Positions 1-12,569 of a stretch of DNA of 64,000 nucleotides are shown in pieces. The DNA comes from Pseudomonadota bacterium (GTDB lineage Bacteria > Pseudomonadota > Gammaproteobacteria > Xanthomonadales > Xanthomonadaceae). The notes below the pieces were generated by a model. The model had not been told where the DNA came from. It searched no databases and saw only the letters and a list, made by a program, of their open reading frames with translations. The DNA is taken from NCBI GenBank assembly GCA_021821195.1, contig JAKACT010000001.1:310001-374000 (forward strand), written 5' to 3'. The position numbers and the translations under genes were made by a program. Each line of letters opens with the position of its first letter. The stretch's first letter is position 1.

Positions 1-130
1 TCGGCGCGATCACGATCAGGGCGAGATCACGCCACAGGCGCTGCCGACGCGGGCTTTCCGCCGCGCGCGCGCTGCCTGTTTTCGCCGCCGCCTTACGGCT
101 GCCGCCGACCTCGGATACCGCTTTCGCCAC
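1..130 (-). CDS. ftsK: DNA translocase FtsK, N-terminal fragment (runs off the left edge)
   Basis: Only the first 43 codons lie in the window. Translation from a GTG at 130 gives a basic, Ala/Lys-rich cytoplasmic leader, then an arginine patch (SPRRQRLWRDL) and the start of a hydrophobic helix (ALIVIAP). This matches the beginning of FtsK, the hexameric septal translocase that pumps chromosome termini through the division site; the first of its four membrane helices would begin here. A GAGGT ribosome site lies 10 bases upstream of the GTG. Placement next to ald and trxB agrees with xanthomonad gene order. The motor and gamma domains are outside the window, so identity rests on this short piece plus context. 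Confidence 0.75.
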   Translation of the reverse strand, partial: MAKAVSEVGGSRKAAAKTGSARAAESPRRQRLWRDLALIVIAP

Positions 131-175
131 CTGCGATCAGACCTCAGGAAATCCCCATAGGCCTTTGATAATACG

Positions 176-2339
<2,164 letters not shown>

Positions 2340-2431
2340 CCGCGCCCGCGGATTGCCCGGTCGGCAATCCGCACGGCTGCAAGCGCCCGGCTCCGGCCGG
2401 GCCGGGCCGGAAGTCGCGGTAGTCTTCGCCA

Positions 2432-3580
2432 ATGCCCGTGATGCGCATCCACCGCGTGCTGTCAGAAATTCCGGCCGCCGCCTGGGATGCCCTGCACGAC
2501 GGCCGCAATCCCTTCATCGCGCATGGCTTCCTGCACGGGCTGGACGCCACGGGCTGCCTGCGCGACGACTGGGGCTGGACGCCGCTCCACCTTGGCCTGT
2601 GGGAAGGCGAAACGCTGGTCGCCGCCGCGCCGGGCTACCTCAAGACCAACTCGCACGGCGAATTCGTGTTCGACCACGCCTGGGCACGGGCGTATGCGCA
2701 GCACGGCCTGGACTACTACCCGAAATGGCTGTGCGCGGCGCCCTACTCGCCGGTGACCGGTCCGCGCCTGCTGGCGCGCGACGAAATGGCAAAGAGACGC
2801 CTGCTCGAGGCGATCACCGACTTTGCCGGGCAGTCCGGCCTGTCCTCGGCGCACATCAACTTCCATGGCGAGGCCGACGAAGCCTTGTTCGGCGGCGACA
2901 CGCAGGACGAACGCTGGCTGCTGCGCGAGGACATCCAGTACCACTGGCGCAACGATGCCGGCTGGGCCACGTTCGAAGATTACCTCGGCGCCATGGATCG
3001 CAAGCATCGCAAGAACATCCGTCAGGAACGGCGCAAGGTCCACGAGGCCGGGATTTCCTTCCGCATCCTGCATGGCGACGAAGCTGCGGACGACGATCTT
3101 GCCGCGATGCACGGCTTCTACCTGCAAACCTTCGCCGACTATGGCAATTCGCCGGCGCTGACGCTTGGGTTCCTGCGCCACCTCGCACGGACGATGCCGC
3201 GCCAGCTGGTCATCGTGCTGGCCCAACGCGAGGGAGCGGCGATCGCCGGCGCACTGTGCCTGCGCGGCGGCAACACCCTGTACGGACGCTACTGGGGCGC
3301 CGCGGAACTGCACCCCGGCCTGCATTTCGAAGCCTGCTATTACCAAGGCATCGATTACTGCCTGCGCGAAGGCCTGACCCGCTTCGAGCCGGGCGCGCAG
3401 GGCCGCCACAAGCTCGCCCGCGGCTTCCTACCGACGCTGGTGCGCAGCCGCCACCACGTCGTCGATCCGCGCTTCGCCCGCGCCCTGCGCGACTGGTGCG
3501 CGCAAGAACGCCGCGAGGTAAGACACCACCTGCAGCAGTTGCAGGCGCATTCGCCATTCCGCGACGAGGCGGCGGCATGA
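2432..3580 (+). CDS. FemAB/GNAT-like predicted N-acyltransferase (COG3146 type)
   Basis: A 382-residue soluble protein resembling the FemAB-like family of predicted acyltransferases (PF04339, COG3146). Recognisable parts are the N-terminal NPFIAHGFLHGLD block, the KWLCAAPYSPVTGPRLL segment, HRKNIRQERRK, and the GNTLYGRYWGA...FEACYYQGIDYC region typical of these double-GNAT proteins. Substrate is unknown; relatives transfer amino acids or acyl groups to amines. The stop overlaps the aat ATG by ATGA, so the two are probably translationally coupled; such linkage to aat hints at aminoacyl transfer but proves nothing. No clear Shine-Dalgarno precedes ATG 2432; an in-frame ATG at 2441 is an alternative start. 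Confidence 0.8.
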   Translation: MPVMRIHRVLSEIPAAAWDALHDGRNPFIAHGFLHGLDATGCLRDDWGWTPLHLGLWEGETLVAAAPGYLKTNSHGEFVFDHAWARAYAQHGLDYYPKWLCAAPYSPVTGPRLLARDEMAKRRLLEAITDFAGQSGLSSAHINFHGEADEALFGGDTQDERWLLREDIQYHWRNDAGWATFEDYLGAMDRKHRKNIRQERRKVHEAGISFRILHGDEAADDDLAAMHGFYLQTFADYGNSPALTLGFLRHLARTMPRQLVIVLAQREGAAIAGALCLRGGNTLYGRYWGAAELHPGLHFEACYYQGIDYCLREGLTRFEPGAQGRHKLARGFLPTLVRSRHHVVDPRFARALRDWCAQERREVRHHLQQLQAHSPFRDEAAA

Positions 3581-4317
3581 GCCTGCACCTGTTCGAGCTG
3601 GACGCCGACCCCGCCTCGCCGTTCCCACCGGTCGAACTGGCGCTGGACGACCCCGACGGACTGCTCGCCTTCGGCGGCGACCTGTCGCCCACGCGCTTCC
3701 TCAATGCCTACCGCAACGGCATCTTCCCGTGGTTTTCCGAAGGCGAGCCGATCCTGTGGTGGAGCCCTTCCCAGCGAGCGGTGTTCCGCACCAACGGCGT
3801 GCACCTGCCCTCGCGCCTGCGCCGACGGCTGCGCAACAGCGGCTGGACGGTACGCGCCGACAGCGCCTTCGCACGGGTCGTCGCCGGCTGCGCCGCGCCG
3901 CGCGAAGGACAAAGCGGCGGCACCTGGATCACCGTCGACATGCAGGCGGCCTACCTCGCCCTGCACCGACTCGGCCACGCCCACAGCATCGAGGTCTTCG
4001 ATGCAGAAGACCGGCTGGTCGGCGGACTGTTCGGCCTGTCGTTCGGGCACATGTTCTGTGGCGACAGCATGTATTCGGCGGAATCGGGCGCGTCCTCGCT
4101 GGCGCTGGCGGCGCTGGCATCACGGCTGCACGAATGGGACTGGCCGCTGCTGGATGCGCAGGTGCCCAATCCGCACACCCGCCGGCTGGGGGTGGAAACG
4201 TGGTCGCGGGGCGACTACCTCGCCGCGCTTGAAAGCCTGCGGGGGCTACCCGCCACGCCGGGAAACTGGCGCGAACGCTTCGGCGAATGGCCCGCTTCGG
4301 CGCTGGCCGCCGCCTGA
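3577..4317 (+). CDS. aat: Leucyl/phenylalanyl-tRNA--protein transferase
   Basis: Transfers Leu or Phe from aminoacyl-tRNA to proteins with N-terminal Arg or Lys, marking them for the ClpS/ClpAP N-degron pathway. At 246 residues it is of normal length and carries the signature blocks GLLAFGGDLSP, AYRNGIFPWFSEGEPILWWSP, SIEVFD, GGLFGLSFGHMFCGDSMYS, and DAQVPNPHTRRLG. The ATG overlaps the stop of the preceding acyltransferase gene. It is followed after 110 bp by infA, the usual gammaproteobacterial order; clpA is not between them here. Confidence 0.97.
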   Translation: MSLHLFELDADPASPFPPVELALDDPDGLLAFGGDLSPTRFLNAYRNGIFPWFSEGEPILWWSPSQRAVFRTNGVHLPSRLRRRLRNSGWTVRADSAFARVVAGCAAPREGQSGGTWITVDMQAAYLALHRLGHAHSIEVFDAEDRLVGGLFGLSFGHMFCGDSMYSAESGASSLALAALASRLHEWDWPLLDAQVPNPHTRRLGVETWSRGDYLAALESLRGLPATPGNWRERFGEWPASALAAA

Positions 4318-4333
4318 ACGATTAACGGGATTT

Positions 4334-4362
4334 TTGCAAGACCCGGCCCGACGTGGCAGAAT
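4334..4362 (+). promoter_or_regulatory. Candidate sigma-70 promoter for infA
   Basis: TTGCAA at 4334-4339 and CAGAAT at 4357-4362 are separated by 17 bases, each matching four of six consensus positions. The site lies in the aat-infA gap, about 65 bases upstream of the infA ATG, where an independent infA promoter is expected. Seen by eye only. Confidence 0.4.
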
Positions 4363-4427
4363 GTCGGACTTTCGGGCCCCATATTCATGGCGCCCTCCCC
4401 AGATACAGGACACGCTCCGGCAGACAC

Positions 4428-4646
4428 ATGGCGAAAGACGACGTCATCGAATTCGAAGGCACAATCTCCGAAACCCTCCCGAACACCATGTTCCGGGTGA
4501 AGCTGGAGAACGGCCACGAGATCATCGCCCACATCTCCGGCCGCATGCGCAAGAACTACATCCGCATCCTGACCGGTGACCGGGTCAAGGTCGAAATGAC
4601 CCCCTACGACCTGACCAAGGGCCGGATCACCTACCGCCACCGCTGA
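4428..4646 (+). CDS. infA: Translation initiation factor IF-1
   Basis: A 72-residue S1/OB-fold protein that occupies the ribosomal A site during initiation. The sequence [19 protein letters not shown] and the blocks [22 protein letters not shown] and [21 protein letters not shown] are near-invariant in proteobacterial IF-1. The ATG at 4428 is fixed by the conserved MAKDD start even though the frame stays open upstream. It is probably transcribed alone from its own promoter and ends at the intrinsic terminator 35 bp downstream. Confidence 0.99.
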   Translation: MAKDDVIEFEGTISETLPNTMFRVKLENGHEIIAHISGRMRKNYIRILTGDRVKVEMTPYDLTKGRITYRHR

Positions 4647-4680
4647 ACCTCGCTGGTTCGACTGGCCGCTACTCCGCAGA

Positions 4681-4700
4681 CGCCCCGCAAGGGGCGTTTT
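4681..4700 (+). terminator. Intrinsic terminator of infA
   Basis: A GC-rich hairpin with six-base arms (CGCCCC and GGGGCG) and a short GCAA loop is followed at once by four T residues. It lies 34 bases after the infA stop codon. Confidence 0.8.
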
Positions 4701-4786
4701 GCGTTCCTGCGCACCGTTGACCTGCATCATGTAGCGACGCCCGGGACCGGCGCAGACTGCAGGCCAACCCGCAGCGGAGCAGGCCC

Positions 4787-5719
4787 GTGTCCAGCCGCCA
4801 TCCCGGCATTGCCAGCAGCATCCTCGACGCCATCGGCGATACCCCATTGCTGGAGATCGACGGCGTGTTCGCCAAGTGCGAATTCCTGAATCCGTCTGGC
4901 TCGATCAAGGCGCGCATCGCCAAATACATCGTCGAACGCGCCGAACAGGAAGGCCTGCTCAGGCCCGGCGACACCATCGTCGAAGCTACCAGCGGCAACA
5001 CAGGAAACGCCTTCTCGATGGTGGCCGCGGTCAAGGGCTACCGGATGCTGGTGGTGATGCCGGAAGGCCTGTCCAGCGAGCGGGTGGCGATTTCCCGCGC
5101 GTTCGGCGCCGAGGTGCTGTTCTGCGGCAACTTCCACGTCAACGCCGCGCTGGAACGCGCGCGCGAACTCGGCCGGCAGCCCGGCTACTTCTTCCCCGGC
5201 CAGTTCGAGAACGAATGGAACGTGGACGAGAACCGCAGCTGGCTGGGCCAGGAAATCCTTGCCCAGTTGGGCGGACGGGTGCCGGATGCATTCGTACACG
5301 GGGTGGGCACCGGCGGCACCCTGATCGGCGTCGGCCAGGCGCTGCGCGCGGCGAATCCGGACGTGCGCCTGTTCGCGATGGAACCGTCCGAGTCGCGCAC
5401 CATCCTTTGCGGCGAGGTGGCGCTGCACAAGATCGAGGGCATCTCCGACGGATTCATTCCGGCCATCTTCGCCCGTCATCGCGAGCTGGTGGATGCCACC
5501 ATCAGCATCTCCAGCGAGGACGCGGTGGCGCAGATGCGCGCACTGGCGCGCGAACGCGGCCTGCTGTGCGGCCCCAGCTCCGGCGCCCATGTGCTGGCGG
5601 CGCGCCGGATCATGGCCCAGCACCCGGAGTTGCAGACGGTGGTCACCATCCTCGACGACGAGGGTGAGAAATACCTGCACGACTTCCACATGCAGCCGGC
5701 GCCCGGCAACGGCGCATAA
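4787..5719 (+). CDS. PLP-dependent cysteine synthase family protein
   Basis: A fold-type II PLP enzyme of 310 residues, the length of O-acetylserine sulfhydrylase (CysK/CysM). The PLP lysine sits in NPSGSIKAR, the phosphate loop is GVGTGGT, and the substrate loop is TSGNTGNA, which all fit the cysteine synthase/cystathionine beta-synthase group. The usual NPGGSVKDR block is altered: Ser replaces Gly and Ala replaces Asp after the lysine, so the enzyme may not be a classical CysK. The start is a GTG at 4787 after GCGGAGCAGG. It stands alone between infA and a sensor gene, without cysE or sulfate genes. The family is sure; the reaction is not. Confidence 0.85.
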   Translation: MSSRHPGIASSILDAIGDTPLLEIDGVFAKCEFLNPSGSIKARIAKYIVERAEQEGLLRPGDTIVEATSGNTGNAFSMVAAVKGYRMLVVMPEGLSSERVAISRAFGAEVLFCGNFHVNAALERARELGRQPGYFFPGQFENEWNVDENRSWLGQEILAQLGGRVPDAFVHGVGTGGTLIGVGQALRAANPDVRLFAMEPSESRTILCGEVALHKIEGISDGFIPAIFARHRELVDATISISSEDAVAQMRALARERGLLCGPSSGAHVLAARRIMAQHPELQTVVTILDDEGEKYLHDFHMQPAPGNGA

Positions 5720-5882
5720 GCAATCCCCCCGCGGCAGCGCGCATGGGCTGCCACGCCGCGGCCGGTGTTTCATCGCGCGCGGCCGGTTGCCAGCCCACGG
5801 CACGTCTAGTATGAAGGCCTGGCCACGGTGGCTTGATCCACCCCCGGCTGTCCAGCGCTCCATACCCTAGACGAGACACTAC

Positions 5883-8800
5883 GTGCTGCACACCCGGCCG
5901 CGCACATCGCTGATCCAACGACTGTCCCTGGGCATCTGGGGACTCTTCCTCGCCCTCCTGCTGCTGCTGTCCGGGCTGGGATACCTGGCGATGCGGATGG
6001 CGACCGACAGGCTCGTGCCAATGATCGCCCAACACGCGGTGGAACTGCGCGCCGATGCCAGCGGCGGGCTCTTCCTGCAGGCCGAACAAAGCGTGCAGCG
6101 ACTGCAACGGGAGCTGCTGCTGCGGCTCTCGCAGGCCGACCGCGAGGCCACCTTGGCGCGCTTCGACGCGCTATTCGCGCGCAGCGCCGACGGGTTGTGG
6201 AGGCTGCGCCCGGAACTGGTGGATACGCAGCGCGCGCCGACGCTCTACCTGCACCAGCCGCCGCAAGGGCTGGGCGAATCCGCGCGCCTGCGCGCCGTGG
6301 TTGCCTACGACCTGCTGCGCGAGCAGGGCCCGGCGCTAGTGCCGCCGTTCTTCTCCGTTTACATGGATTTCGTGGAAGACGGCCTGATGGTTTACGCCCG
6401 CGGGGTCGATTGGGGCAGCGGCGCCGACGCCACCGCCACCAATACCGGCTATCCGACCATGCAGGGCTCGGAGCCGCTCCGCAACCCGCAGCGCAAGGTG
6501 TTCTGGACGCCGGTCTACTTCGACAAGCAGGCCGCCACCTGGATGGTCTCGGTGATCAAGCCGTTGGACTGGCAGGGCCAATGGGTCGGCACGGTGGGGC
6601 ACGACGTCTCGGTGCAGACGCTCCTCGACCGGACCGCCGCCAGCCACGAGGACGAAGGCATCCAGCTGGTCATGAGCGCCGAAGGCGACCTGATCGCGCA
6701 CCCACGGCTGGGCCGCCGCATCGCCGCCGCCGATGGCCAGCTCAAGATCGCCACCCTCAACGACCCGGTGCTTGGGCAAGTGCAGCGCATGGTCGCCAAG
6801 GCCGGCACCGACAGTGGCGCCAGCCGCACCCCGGACGGCAGCCAATGGGTGGCATGGTCGAAGATCCATGGGCCGGGCTGGTTCCAGGTCTACCTACTGC
6901 CGCAGTCCCGGGTCAATGAGCTGCTGGCGTGGGGCATGGGCGCACTGTCCTGCATCGGCATCGCCGGCCTGCTGCCGGCGATGTGGCTGCTGCGTCGGCG
7001 CGTGCGCCAGCTGTTTGGGGTCCCGTTGAAGCGATTGGCGGTGGCAGTCGACGAGCTCAGCCAAGGACGCGATCCGCAGCCCATCGCCATGGGCAGCCGC
7101 GACGAACTGGGCCGGCTAGCCGATGCCTTCGACGACATGGTGGAAGAGCTGATCCAGCAGCGCGCCCTGCAATTCGCGCATGCGCAGGCCCTTCAGACCG
7201 AGATCGACGAGCGCCGCCAGTTCATGACCCGGCTGGAGGAAGAACGCGCGCGCCTGCTGGCACTGCTGGGCGCGATGAACCTGGGCATCGTGTTCGTCGG
7301 CAATGGCAACCAGGTCACCTATTGCAACGCGGCGTTCCTGTCGATCTGGGAGCTGCCCGAGGGCACCACGGTGGTCGGCCGCAGCACCCGCGAGACGCTG
7401 GAGATCGCCAAGCGGCTGATGACGGACCCAGGCGCGGTGCTGCCGCAGCTGGAGGAATCGCTGGCCAACCAGGAGCGGCCCCGGCAGCTGGAGATCCGGC
7501 TGTTCGGCGACCGCGTGGTCACGCACGATTCCTACCCGGTGCACGACGGCCACGGCCATTTCATCGGCCACCTGTGGGTGCAGGAAGACGTGACCCACGA
7601 ACGCCAGACCGCGGCGCAACTGGTGCGCCTGGCCGAACACGACGCGCTGACCAACCTGTACAACCGCCATCGCTTCGAGGCCGAGCTGTCACGGTTCTTC
7701 CATGACGCCGAGCGCATCCCGGCCCAGGCCGCGCTGTTGTTCTTCGACCTCGACGAATTCAAGTACGTCAACGACACCTTCGGCCATCGCGCCGGCGACG
7801 CGGTGCTGAACCGGGTGGCGATCGAGCTGCGCACGCTTGTCCGCGACGGCGACATCCTGTTCCGCCTCGGCGGCGATGAGTTCGCCGTGCTGATGCCGCA
7901 CGCCAGCCTGGACGATGCCGAGCACCTGGCCGAACGGATCGTGCGGCGCATCTCGCAGACCCCGATGCCCATGCAGGACCAGACCGTGCGCCTGACCACC
8001 AGCCTCGGCATCGCGCACTACCCCACCCATGCCGGCAACGCGGAAGAACTCGTCGCCCACGCCGATGCCGCCATGTACCAGGCCAAGCACACCGGCAAGA
8101 ACCGGTGGAAGGTCTACCGCATCGACCGCGACGCCTCGCGCGAAATGGTGACCCGGCTGGCATGGAACGACCGCATTTCGAGGGCGCTGGAGAACGGCCA
8201 GCTGCAGCTGCATTTCCAGGGCGTCTACCGCGCCGGCAACGGCCACCTCGCCCACCTCGAGGCGCTGCTCCGGATGGAGGATGAAACCGCCCCCGGCCAG
8301 CTGATCATGCCCGGGCAGTTCATCGACCAGGCCGAGAAGAGCGGCAAGATCCTGGAGATCGACCGCTGGGTCGCCAACGAGGCGATCCGCCTGCTCGCCG
8401 CCCATCCGCACCTGCCGGCCATGGCCATCAACATCTCCGGCCGCTCCTTCGACGATCCCGACCTGCCCGCCTACATCAGCGCGCAGCTGCAGCGGCAGCA
8501 CGTCTCGCCCAAGCGGCTGCTGGTGGAGCTGACCGAGACTTCGGCGGTGTCCGACATGGGCGATGCCGCGCGCTTCATCGCCGCGCTGCGCCGCACCGGC
8601 TGCCCGATCTGCCTGGACGACTTCGGCACCGGGTTCGCATCGTTCGCCTACCTCAAGCACCTGCAGGCCGACATCCTCAAGATCGACGGCCTGTTCATCC
8701 GCGACCTACCGCTGGAACGCGACAACCAGGTGTTCGTGCGCGCCATCATCGAAGTGGCCCACGGGATGGGCAAACTGGCGGTCGCCGAGTTCGTGGAAGA

Positions 8801-8921
8801 CGGCAAGACCCTGCTGATGCTGCGGGAAATGGGCGTGGACATGGTCCAGGGCTTCCACCTCGACCGCCCCAAGGCCGACCACCCGGCGCTGCGCGCGGGC
8901 GCGTCGGCCCCACGGCCCTGA
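5883..8921 (+). CDS. Membrane sensor GGDEF-EAL protein (c-di-GMP turnover)
   Basis: A 1012-residue inner-membrane signalling protein. Order of parts: membrane helix at about 18-40, periplasmic dCache-like region to about 340, second helix (about 345-365), HAMP, a coiled linker, a PAS domain (about 455-570), GGDEF (motif LGGDEF near 663) and EAL (LEALLR near 792). The cyclase site is intact. The phosphodiesterase half has EAL, NIS, ELTET, DDFGTG and the LKID lysine, but the late AEGVET motif reads AEFVED, so hydrolytic activity needs testing. The start is a GTG at 5883. It is a single transcription unit that ends before the convergent tRNA-Ala. Confidence 0.93.
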   Translation: MLHTRPRTSLIQRLSLGIWGLFLALLLLLSGLGYLAMRMATDRLVPMIAQHAVELRADASGGLFLQAEQSVQRLQRELLLRLSQADREATLARFDALFARSADGLWRLRPELVDTQRAPTLYLHQPPQGLGESARLRAVVAYDLLREQGPALVPPFFSVYMDFVEDGLMVYARGVDWGSGADATATNTGYPTMQGSEPLRNPQRKVFWTPVYFDKQAATWMVSVIKPLDWQGQWVGTVGHDVSVQTLLDRTAASHEDEGIQLVMSAEGDLIAHPRLGRRIAAADGQLKIATLNDPVLGQVQRMVAKAGTDSGASRTPDGSQWVAWSKIHGPGWFQVYLLPQSRVNELLAWGMGALSCIGIAGLLPAMWLLRRRVRQLFGVPLKRLAVAVDELSQGRDPQPIAMGSRDELGRLADAFDDMVEELIQQRALQFAHAQALQTEIDERRQFMTRLEEERARLLALLGAMNLGIVFVGNGNQVTYCNAAFLSIWELPEGTTVVGRSTRETLEIAKRLMTDPGAVLPQLEESLANQERPRQLEIRLFGDRVVTHDSYPVHDGHGHFIGHLWVQEDVTHERQTAAQLVRLAEHDALTNLYNRHRFEAELSRFFHDAERIPAQAALLFFDLDEFKYVNDTFGHRAGDAVLNRVAIELRTLVRDGDILFRLGGDEFAVLMPHASLDDAEHLAERIVRRISQTPMPMQDQTVRLTTSLGIAHYPTHAGNAEELVAHADAAMYQAKHTGKNRWKVYRIDRDASREMVTRLAWNDRISRALENGQLQLHFQGVYRAGNGHLAHLEALLRMEDETAPGQLIMPGQFIDQAEKSGKILEIDRWVANEAIRLLAAHPHLPAMAINISGRSFDDPDLPAYISAQLQRQHVSPKRLLVELTETSAVSDMGDAARFIAALRRTGCPICLDDFGTGFASFAYLKHLQADILKIDGLFIRDLPLERDNQVFVRAIIEVAHGMGKLAVAEFVEDGKTLLMLREMGVDMVQGFHLDRPKADHPALRAGASAPRP

Positions 8922-8978
8922 GCGAACGCGCCGGGCGCCCGACCAGCCCGCCGGGAGCATCGCAAGGCGCCGGAAACC

Positions 8979-9008
8979 AAAAACCCCAGCCGCAAGCGAC
9001 TGGGGTTT
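8979..9008 (-). terminator. Intrinsic terminator of the tRNA-Ala gene
   Basis: A hairpin with nine-base arms (8981-8989 with 9000-9008) is followed on the minus strand by five T residues, seven bases past the CCA end of the tRNA. The stem could also end the plus-strand GGDEF-EAL transcript. Confidence 0.8.
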
Positions 9009-9014
9009 GGATAT

Positions 9015-9090
<76 letters not shown>

Positions 9091-9270
9091 ATGGGGGAAA
9101 CGCGATTATACGGATGCCGCCACGCGCTGCCAACTCCCCCGCCGGCATGGCCGCCGGGGCCAGCAGGAAGGACGGCTCAAGATCGGGCCTGCGGCGGCGA
9201 TATAGTGGAAGGGGACGAGCCACCCGGGGCCGCGTTGCCCCGGATCTTCTGGCCTCCAGGGGGCAACATC

Positions 9271-11955
9271 ATGCGAATGGTCGGTGCGGGAATGCGTTCG
9301 ATCACGGCGCGCACGGCGCTTATCCTGGGCACGGTGGCAGCACTGTGCTTCGCGGGGGCCGCCTGGATGATCCAGCAGAAGGCCGCGCAGGTGCAGGAAG
9401 CCACCGCGATGGACGAGCTGGAGCAGCTGGCCCGGGCGGAGGCGGCGAAAGTCCGGGGCTCCACCACCGAAACCCTGTCGCGCGTGCGCGGCCTGGCCGA
9501 TGCCACGCTGGCGATCATGGCGCGCGGCGACGGCACCCGCGGCGAGGCCTCCGCCCTGGTACGCCGCTTCTCCGAAAACGACCCGGCGGTACTGGGCTAC
9601 TGGCTGGAGATAGAGCCCAACGGCTTCGACGGGCGCGATGCCGAATTCGTCCGCAGTTGGGCCGCGGGCGAACCGACCGGGGAAGCACGCGATGCCGTCG
9701 TGGCCGCGCTGGATCCCGCCCAGCAGGTCAGCACCGATGCCGGCCGGATGTCGGTGTACTGGACGCGCGAGCCCTCGGGCAAGGTTTCCCTGCAGGATGC
9801 GGTGGGCGCCGAGAACGACCTCGTGGTCACCGGCGACAAGGCCGAGAAATACTACGCGGCGGTCAGGAATCGCGGCGATGAGCTGATGTTCGAACCTTAT
9901 TCCGACGAGGTTTCCGGCAAGCAGGTGCTGATGACCAGCCTGATGGTGCCGCTCAAGGTCGACGGTCAATTCCGCGGGGTGGCGGGCACCGACATCAGCC
10001 TGGATGCCATCCAGGCCAACCTCGCCAAGGTGCGGCCCTACCAGCGCGGCGTGGTGCGCCTGCTATCGCCCACCGGAATGGTGCTGGCGGCACCGGAGAA
10101 GGAGCTGCTGGGCAAACCGTGGAAGCAGGACCTGCGCGACGTGCTGGCGGCACTGGCCAGGGGCGAAACGGTCCGCCGGCGCGAAACAGGGTCGTTCGTG
10201 CAGGGCGAGGTGTTCCGCGCATACGTCCCGGTCACCGTCGGTCGCTCGCCGGACGCCTTCGCGCTGATGGTGACCGCACCGGCGGATGCAGTGATGGCCG
10301 GCGTGGCGGAAGTCCGCAACCGGGTCATCCTGGTCGGCATCGCCAGCGTGCTGCTGCTGGTCGTGGTGGTGGTCCTGCTACTACGCGCCCTAGTCGGCGC
10401 GCCGCTGCGCGGCATCGTGCAGGGGGTGGACGCGGTGGCCGCGGGCCAGCTGGACTATCCCATCGCCGCCGGCGGCGAGGACGAGGTGGGCAGGGTCTCG
10501 CGCGCGCTGCGCAAGATGCAGGCCGATCTCAAGGCGCGCCTCGACGCCGAGCGGCGGGTCGCCGCCGAGAACCAGCGGGTGCGGATCGCACTCGACAACG
10601 CCGGCACCGCCATGCTGATCGCCGGCGCCGACGGCTGCGTGGCCTACGCCAACCCAGCGATGCGCAACCTACTTGCGCAATACCGCCCTACCCTTGCCCG
10701 CTACCTCCCGCACGCCGACCTGGACCAGCTCGAGGGCCAACCGCTGGCGCAGCTGCAGCCGGAACGCAGCCTTGACCCGGCGCGGCTCGACGCGATCGAC
10801 CAGCGCGAACTGGCATTCGGCAGCGCGGTGTTCGTGCAGGTCGCGGCGCCGGTGGTATCGCCCGAAGGCGAGCGGCTGGGCGTCGTGGTGGAGTGGCGCG
10901 ACCGCAGCCAGGAAGTGGCCGTGGAGGCCGAAGTCGGCGAGGTGATCGAGGCCGCCGCCGCCGGGGACCTGTCCAGGCGCATCGAGGTCGCCGGCAAGAG
11001 TGGTTTCTTCCGGCGCCTGGCCGAAGGCGTGGACGGCATGCTGGACGCCAATGCCGGCACCATGTCCGACGTCCAGCGCGTGCTCGCGGCGCTGGCCCGG
11101 GGCGACCTGACCCAGCGCATCACCGCCGACTACCGCGGCGTGTTCGGGCGCATGCGCGACGACACCAACGCCACCGTCGAGCGGCTGACCGAAACCATGC
11201 AGCGGGTGCAGGCGGCGGTGGCCGCCATCCGCACCGCCGCGCGCGAGATCGCCGCCGGCAACAGCGACCTATCGGCGCGCTCCGAACAGCAGGCGGCATC
11301 GCTTGAGGAAACCGCAGCCTCGATGGAGGAGCTGACCTCCACCGTCAAGAACAATGCCGAGTCCTCCAACCAGGCGCGCCAACTGGCCACCGGCGCGGCC
11401 GACGTGGCCGCGCGCGGGGGTGCGGTGGTCGAGCAGGTGGTCGAACAAATGGACGGCATCACCGCCGCCTCGAAGCGGATCGAGAACATCATCAGCGTGA
11501 TCGACGGCATCGCGTTCCAGACCAATATCCTCGCGCTCAATGCGGCGGTGGAAGCGGCGCGCGCCGGCGAGCAGGGCCGCGGCTTCGCGGTGGTGGCGAG
11601 CGAAGTGCGCGCACTGGCACAGCGCTCCGCCGAGGCGGCGAAGGAGATCAAGGGCCTGATCGGCAACTCGACCGAGCGGGTGGACCAAGGCGCCGCGCTG
11701 GTGGCGCAGGCCGGCGGCACCATGCAGGAGATCGTCGACGCGGTGCGCCGGGTCAGCGACCTGATGGCGGAGATTTCCGCCGCCTCGCAGGAACAGAGCA
11801 CCGGCATCGAGCAGGTCAACCAAACCATCACCCACATGGACGGCGTGACCCAGCAGAACGCGGCGATGGTGGAGGAAGCCAGCGCTGCCGCGCATTCCCT
11901 GCAGGAGCAGGCCGACGAACTGGCCGAAGTGGTGGCGGTATTCCGGATGCGCTGA
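9271..11955 (+). CDS. Methyl-accepting chemotaxis protein with periplasmic dCache sensor
   Basis: An 894-residue chemoreceptor. Parts: membrane helix at about 10-33, periplasmic dCache-like sensor (about 35-345), second helix (about 350-373), HAMP, a PAS-like domain (about 430-550), further HAMP-like segments ([28 protein letters not shown]) and the signalling hairpin (about 660-890). The conserved tip [20 protein letters not shown] is present, flanked by [18 protein letters not shown]-type methylation helices. There is no C-terminal CheR-docking pentapeptide. The start is the ATG at 9271 after a G-rich site; ATG 9292 is possible. The ligand cannot be named. No che genes are nearby. Confidence 0.95.
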   Translation: MRMVGAGMRSITARTALILGTVAALCFAGAAWMIQQKAAQVQEATAMDELEQLARAEAAKVRGSTTETLSRVRGLADATLAIMARGDGTRGEASALVRRFSENDPAVLGYWLEIEPNGFDGRDAEFVRSWAAGEPTGEARDAVVAALDPAQQVSTDAGRMSVYWTREPSGKVSLQDAVGAENDLVVTGDKAEKYYAAVRNRGDELMFEPYSDEVSGKQVLMTSLMVPLKVDGQFRGVAGTDISLDAIQANLAKVRPYQRGVVRLLSPTGMVLAAPEKELLGKPWKQDLRDVLAALARGETVRRRETGSFVQGEVFRAYVPVTVGRSPDAFALMVTAPADAVMAGVAEVRNRVILVGIASVLLLVVVVVLLLRALVGAPLRGIVQGVDAVAAGQLDYPIAAGGEDEVGRVSRALRKMQADLKARLDAERRVAAENQRVRIALDNAGTAMLIAGADGCVAYANPAMRNLLAQYRPTLARYLPHADLDQLEGQPLAQLQPERSLDPARLDAIDQRELAFGSAVFVQVAAPVVSPEGERLGVVVEWRDRSQEVAVEAEVGEVIEAAAAGDLSRRIEVAGKSGFFRRLAEGVDGMLDANAGTMSDVQRVLAALARGDLTQRITADYRGVFGRMRDDTNATVERLTETMQRVQAAVAAIRTAAREIAAGNSDLSARSEQQAASLEETAASMEELTSTVKNNAESSNQARQLATGAADVAARGGAVVEQVVEQMDGITAASKRIENIISVIDGIAFQTNILALNAAVEAARAGEQGRGFAVVASEVRALAQRSAEAAKEIKGLIGNSTERVDQGAALVAQAGGTMQEIVDAVRRVSDLMAEISAASQEQSTGIEQVNQTITHMDGVTQQNAAMVEEASAAAHSLQEQADELAEVVAVFRMR

Positions 11956-12029
11956 GGACGCACGGCCGGGGGATGGCGACCCCCGGGCCGGCTGGGTACA
12001 GTGATGCCATTCATACGGACGCATCCTGC

Positions 12030-12569
12030 ATGCCACACGCCGCCCGGAGGACGCAGTGGTCCGTTGCCTTGGCATTCCTTGCCCTCTGCTGGCCCCACGC
12101 TCCCTCCGCCGCGGCACGGCAGGACGCCTCCCCTCCCGCCGGAAGCGCCCGTTCCCGCGAAGTCGAAACCGACCCGCAAACCGGTCGGATCCTGCGTTTC
12201 CGCGACGAGCGCGGGGACTTCCGCTACCGCTACGACGCCAACGGGCGGCTGCTAGAAGCGATGCGCGAGGGCGACACCGTCGCCACCCTCGCCTGGAACG
12301 ATCGCAACCTGCCCGCCTCACTGGCGCTGCAGGGCCTGGGCGACGCCTCCCGCCACCAGCTGGCGTTCACCTACGACGCACGCGGCCGGGTGGTTCGCAT
12401 GCGGCTGGACGATCGCGGCACCATCGCCATCCGCTACGGGCGCGACGGCGAGCCGGTGATGCGTTCGACGCTTAACCCCGACGGGCACCGAACCACGTTC
12501 GGGATGTTCGGCACCCTCGCCATGCTCACCCAACCCGCCGGCATCACCATCAGGATCACACCGAAATGA
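12030..12569 (+). CDS. Small secreted YD-repeat protein
   Basis: A 179-residue protein with a signal peptide (about residues 1-28, ending at a PSAAARQ-like site) and several short Rhs/YD-type repeats: TGRILRFRDERGDFRYRYDANGR, LAFTYDARGRVVRMRLDD and IAIRYGRDGEPV. YD repeats normally wind into the shell of Rhs or teneurin toxins; here only about three occur, with no toxin tip, so it is not an Rhs effector. The stop overlaps the ATG of the next gene (ATGA), making it the first gene of a four-gene operon. The start at 12030 is chosen because it begins the signal peptide. Function unknown. Confidence 0.7.
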   Translation: MPHAARRTQWSVALAFLALCWPHAPSAAARQDASPPAGSARSREVETDPQTGRILRFRDERGDFRYRYDANGRLLEAMREGDTVATLAWNDRNLPASLALQGLGDASRHQLAFTYDARGRVVRMRLDDRGTIAIRYGRDGEPVMRSTLNPDGHRTTFGMFGTLAMLTQPAGITIRITPK

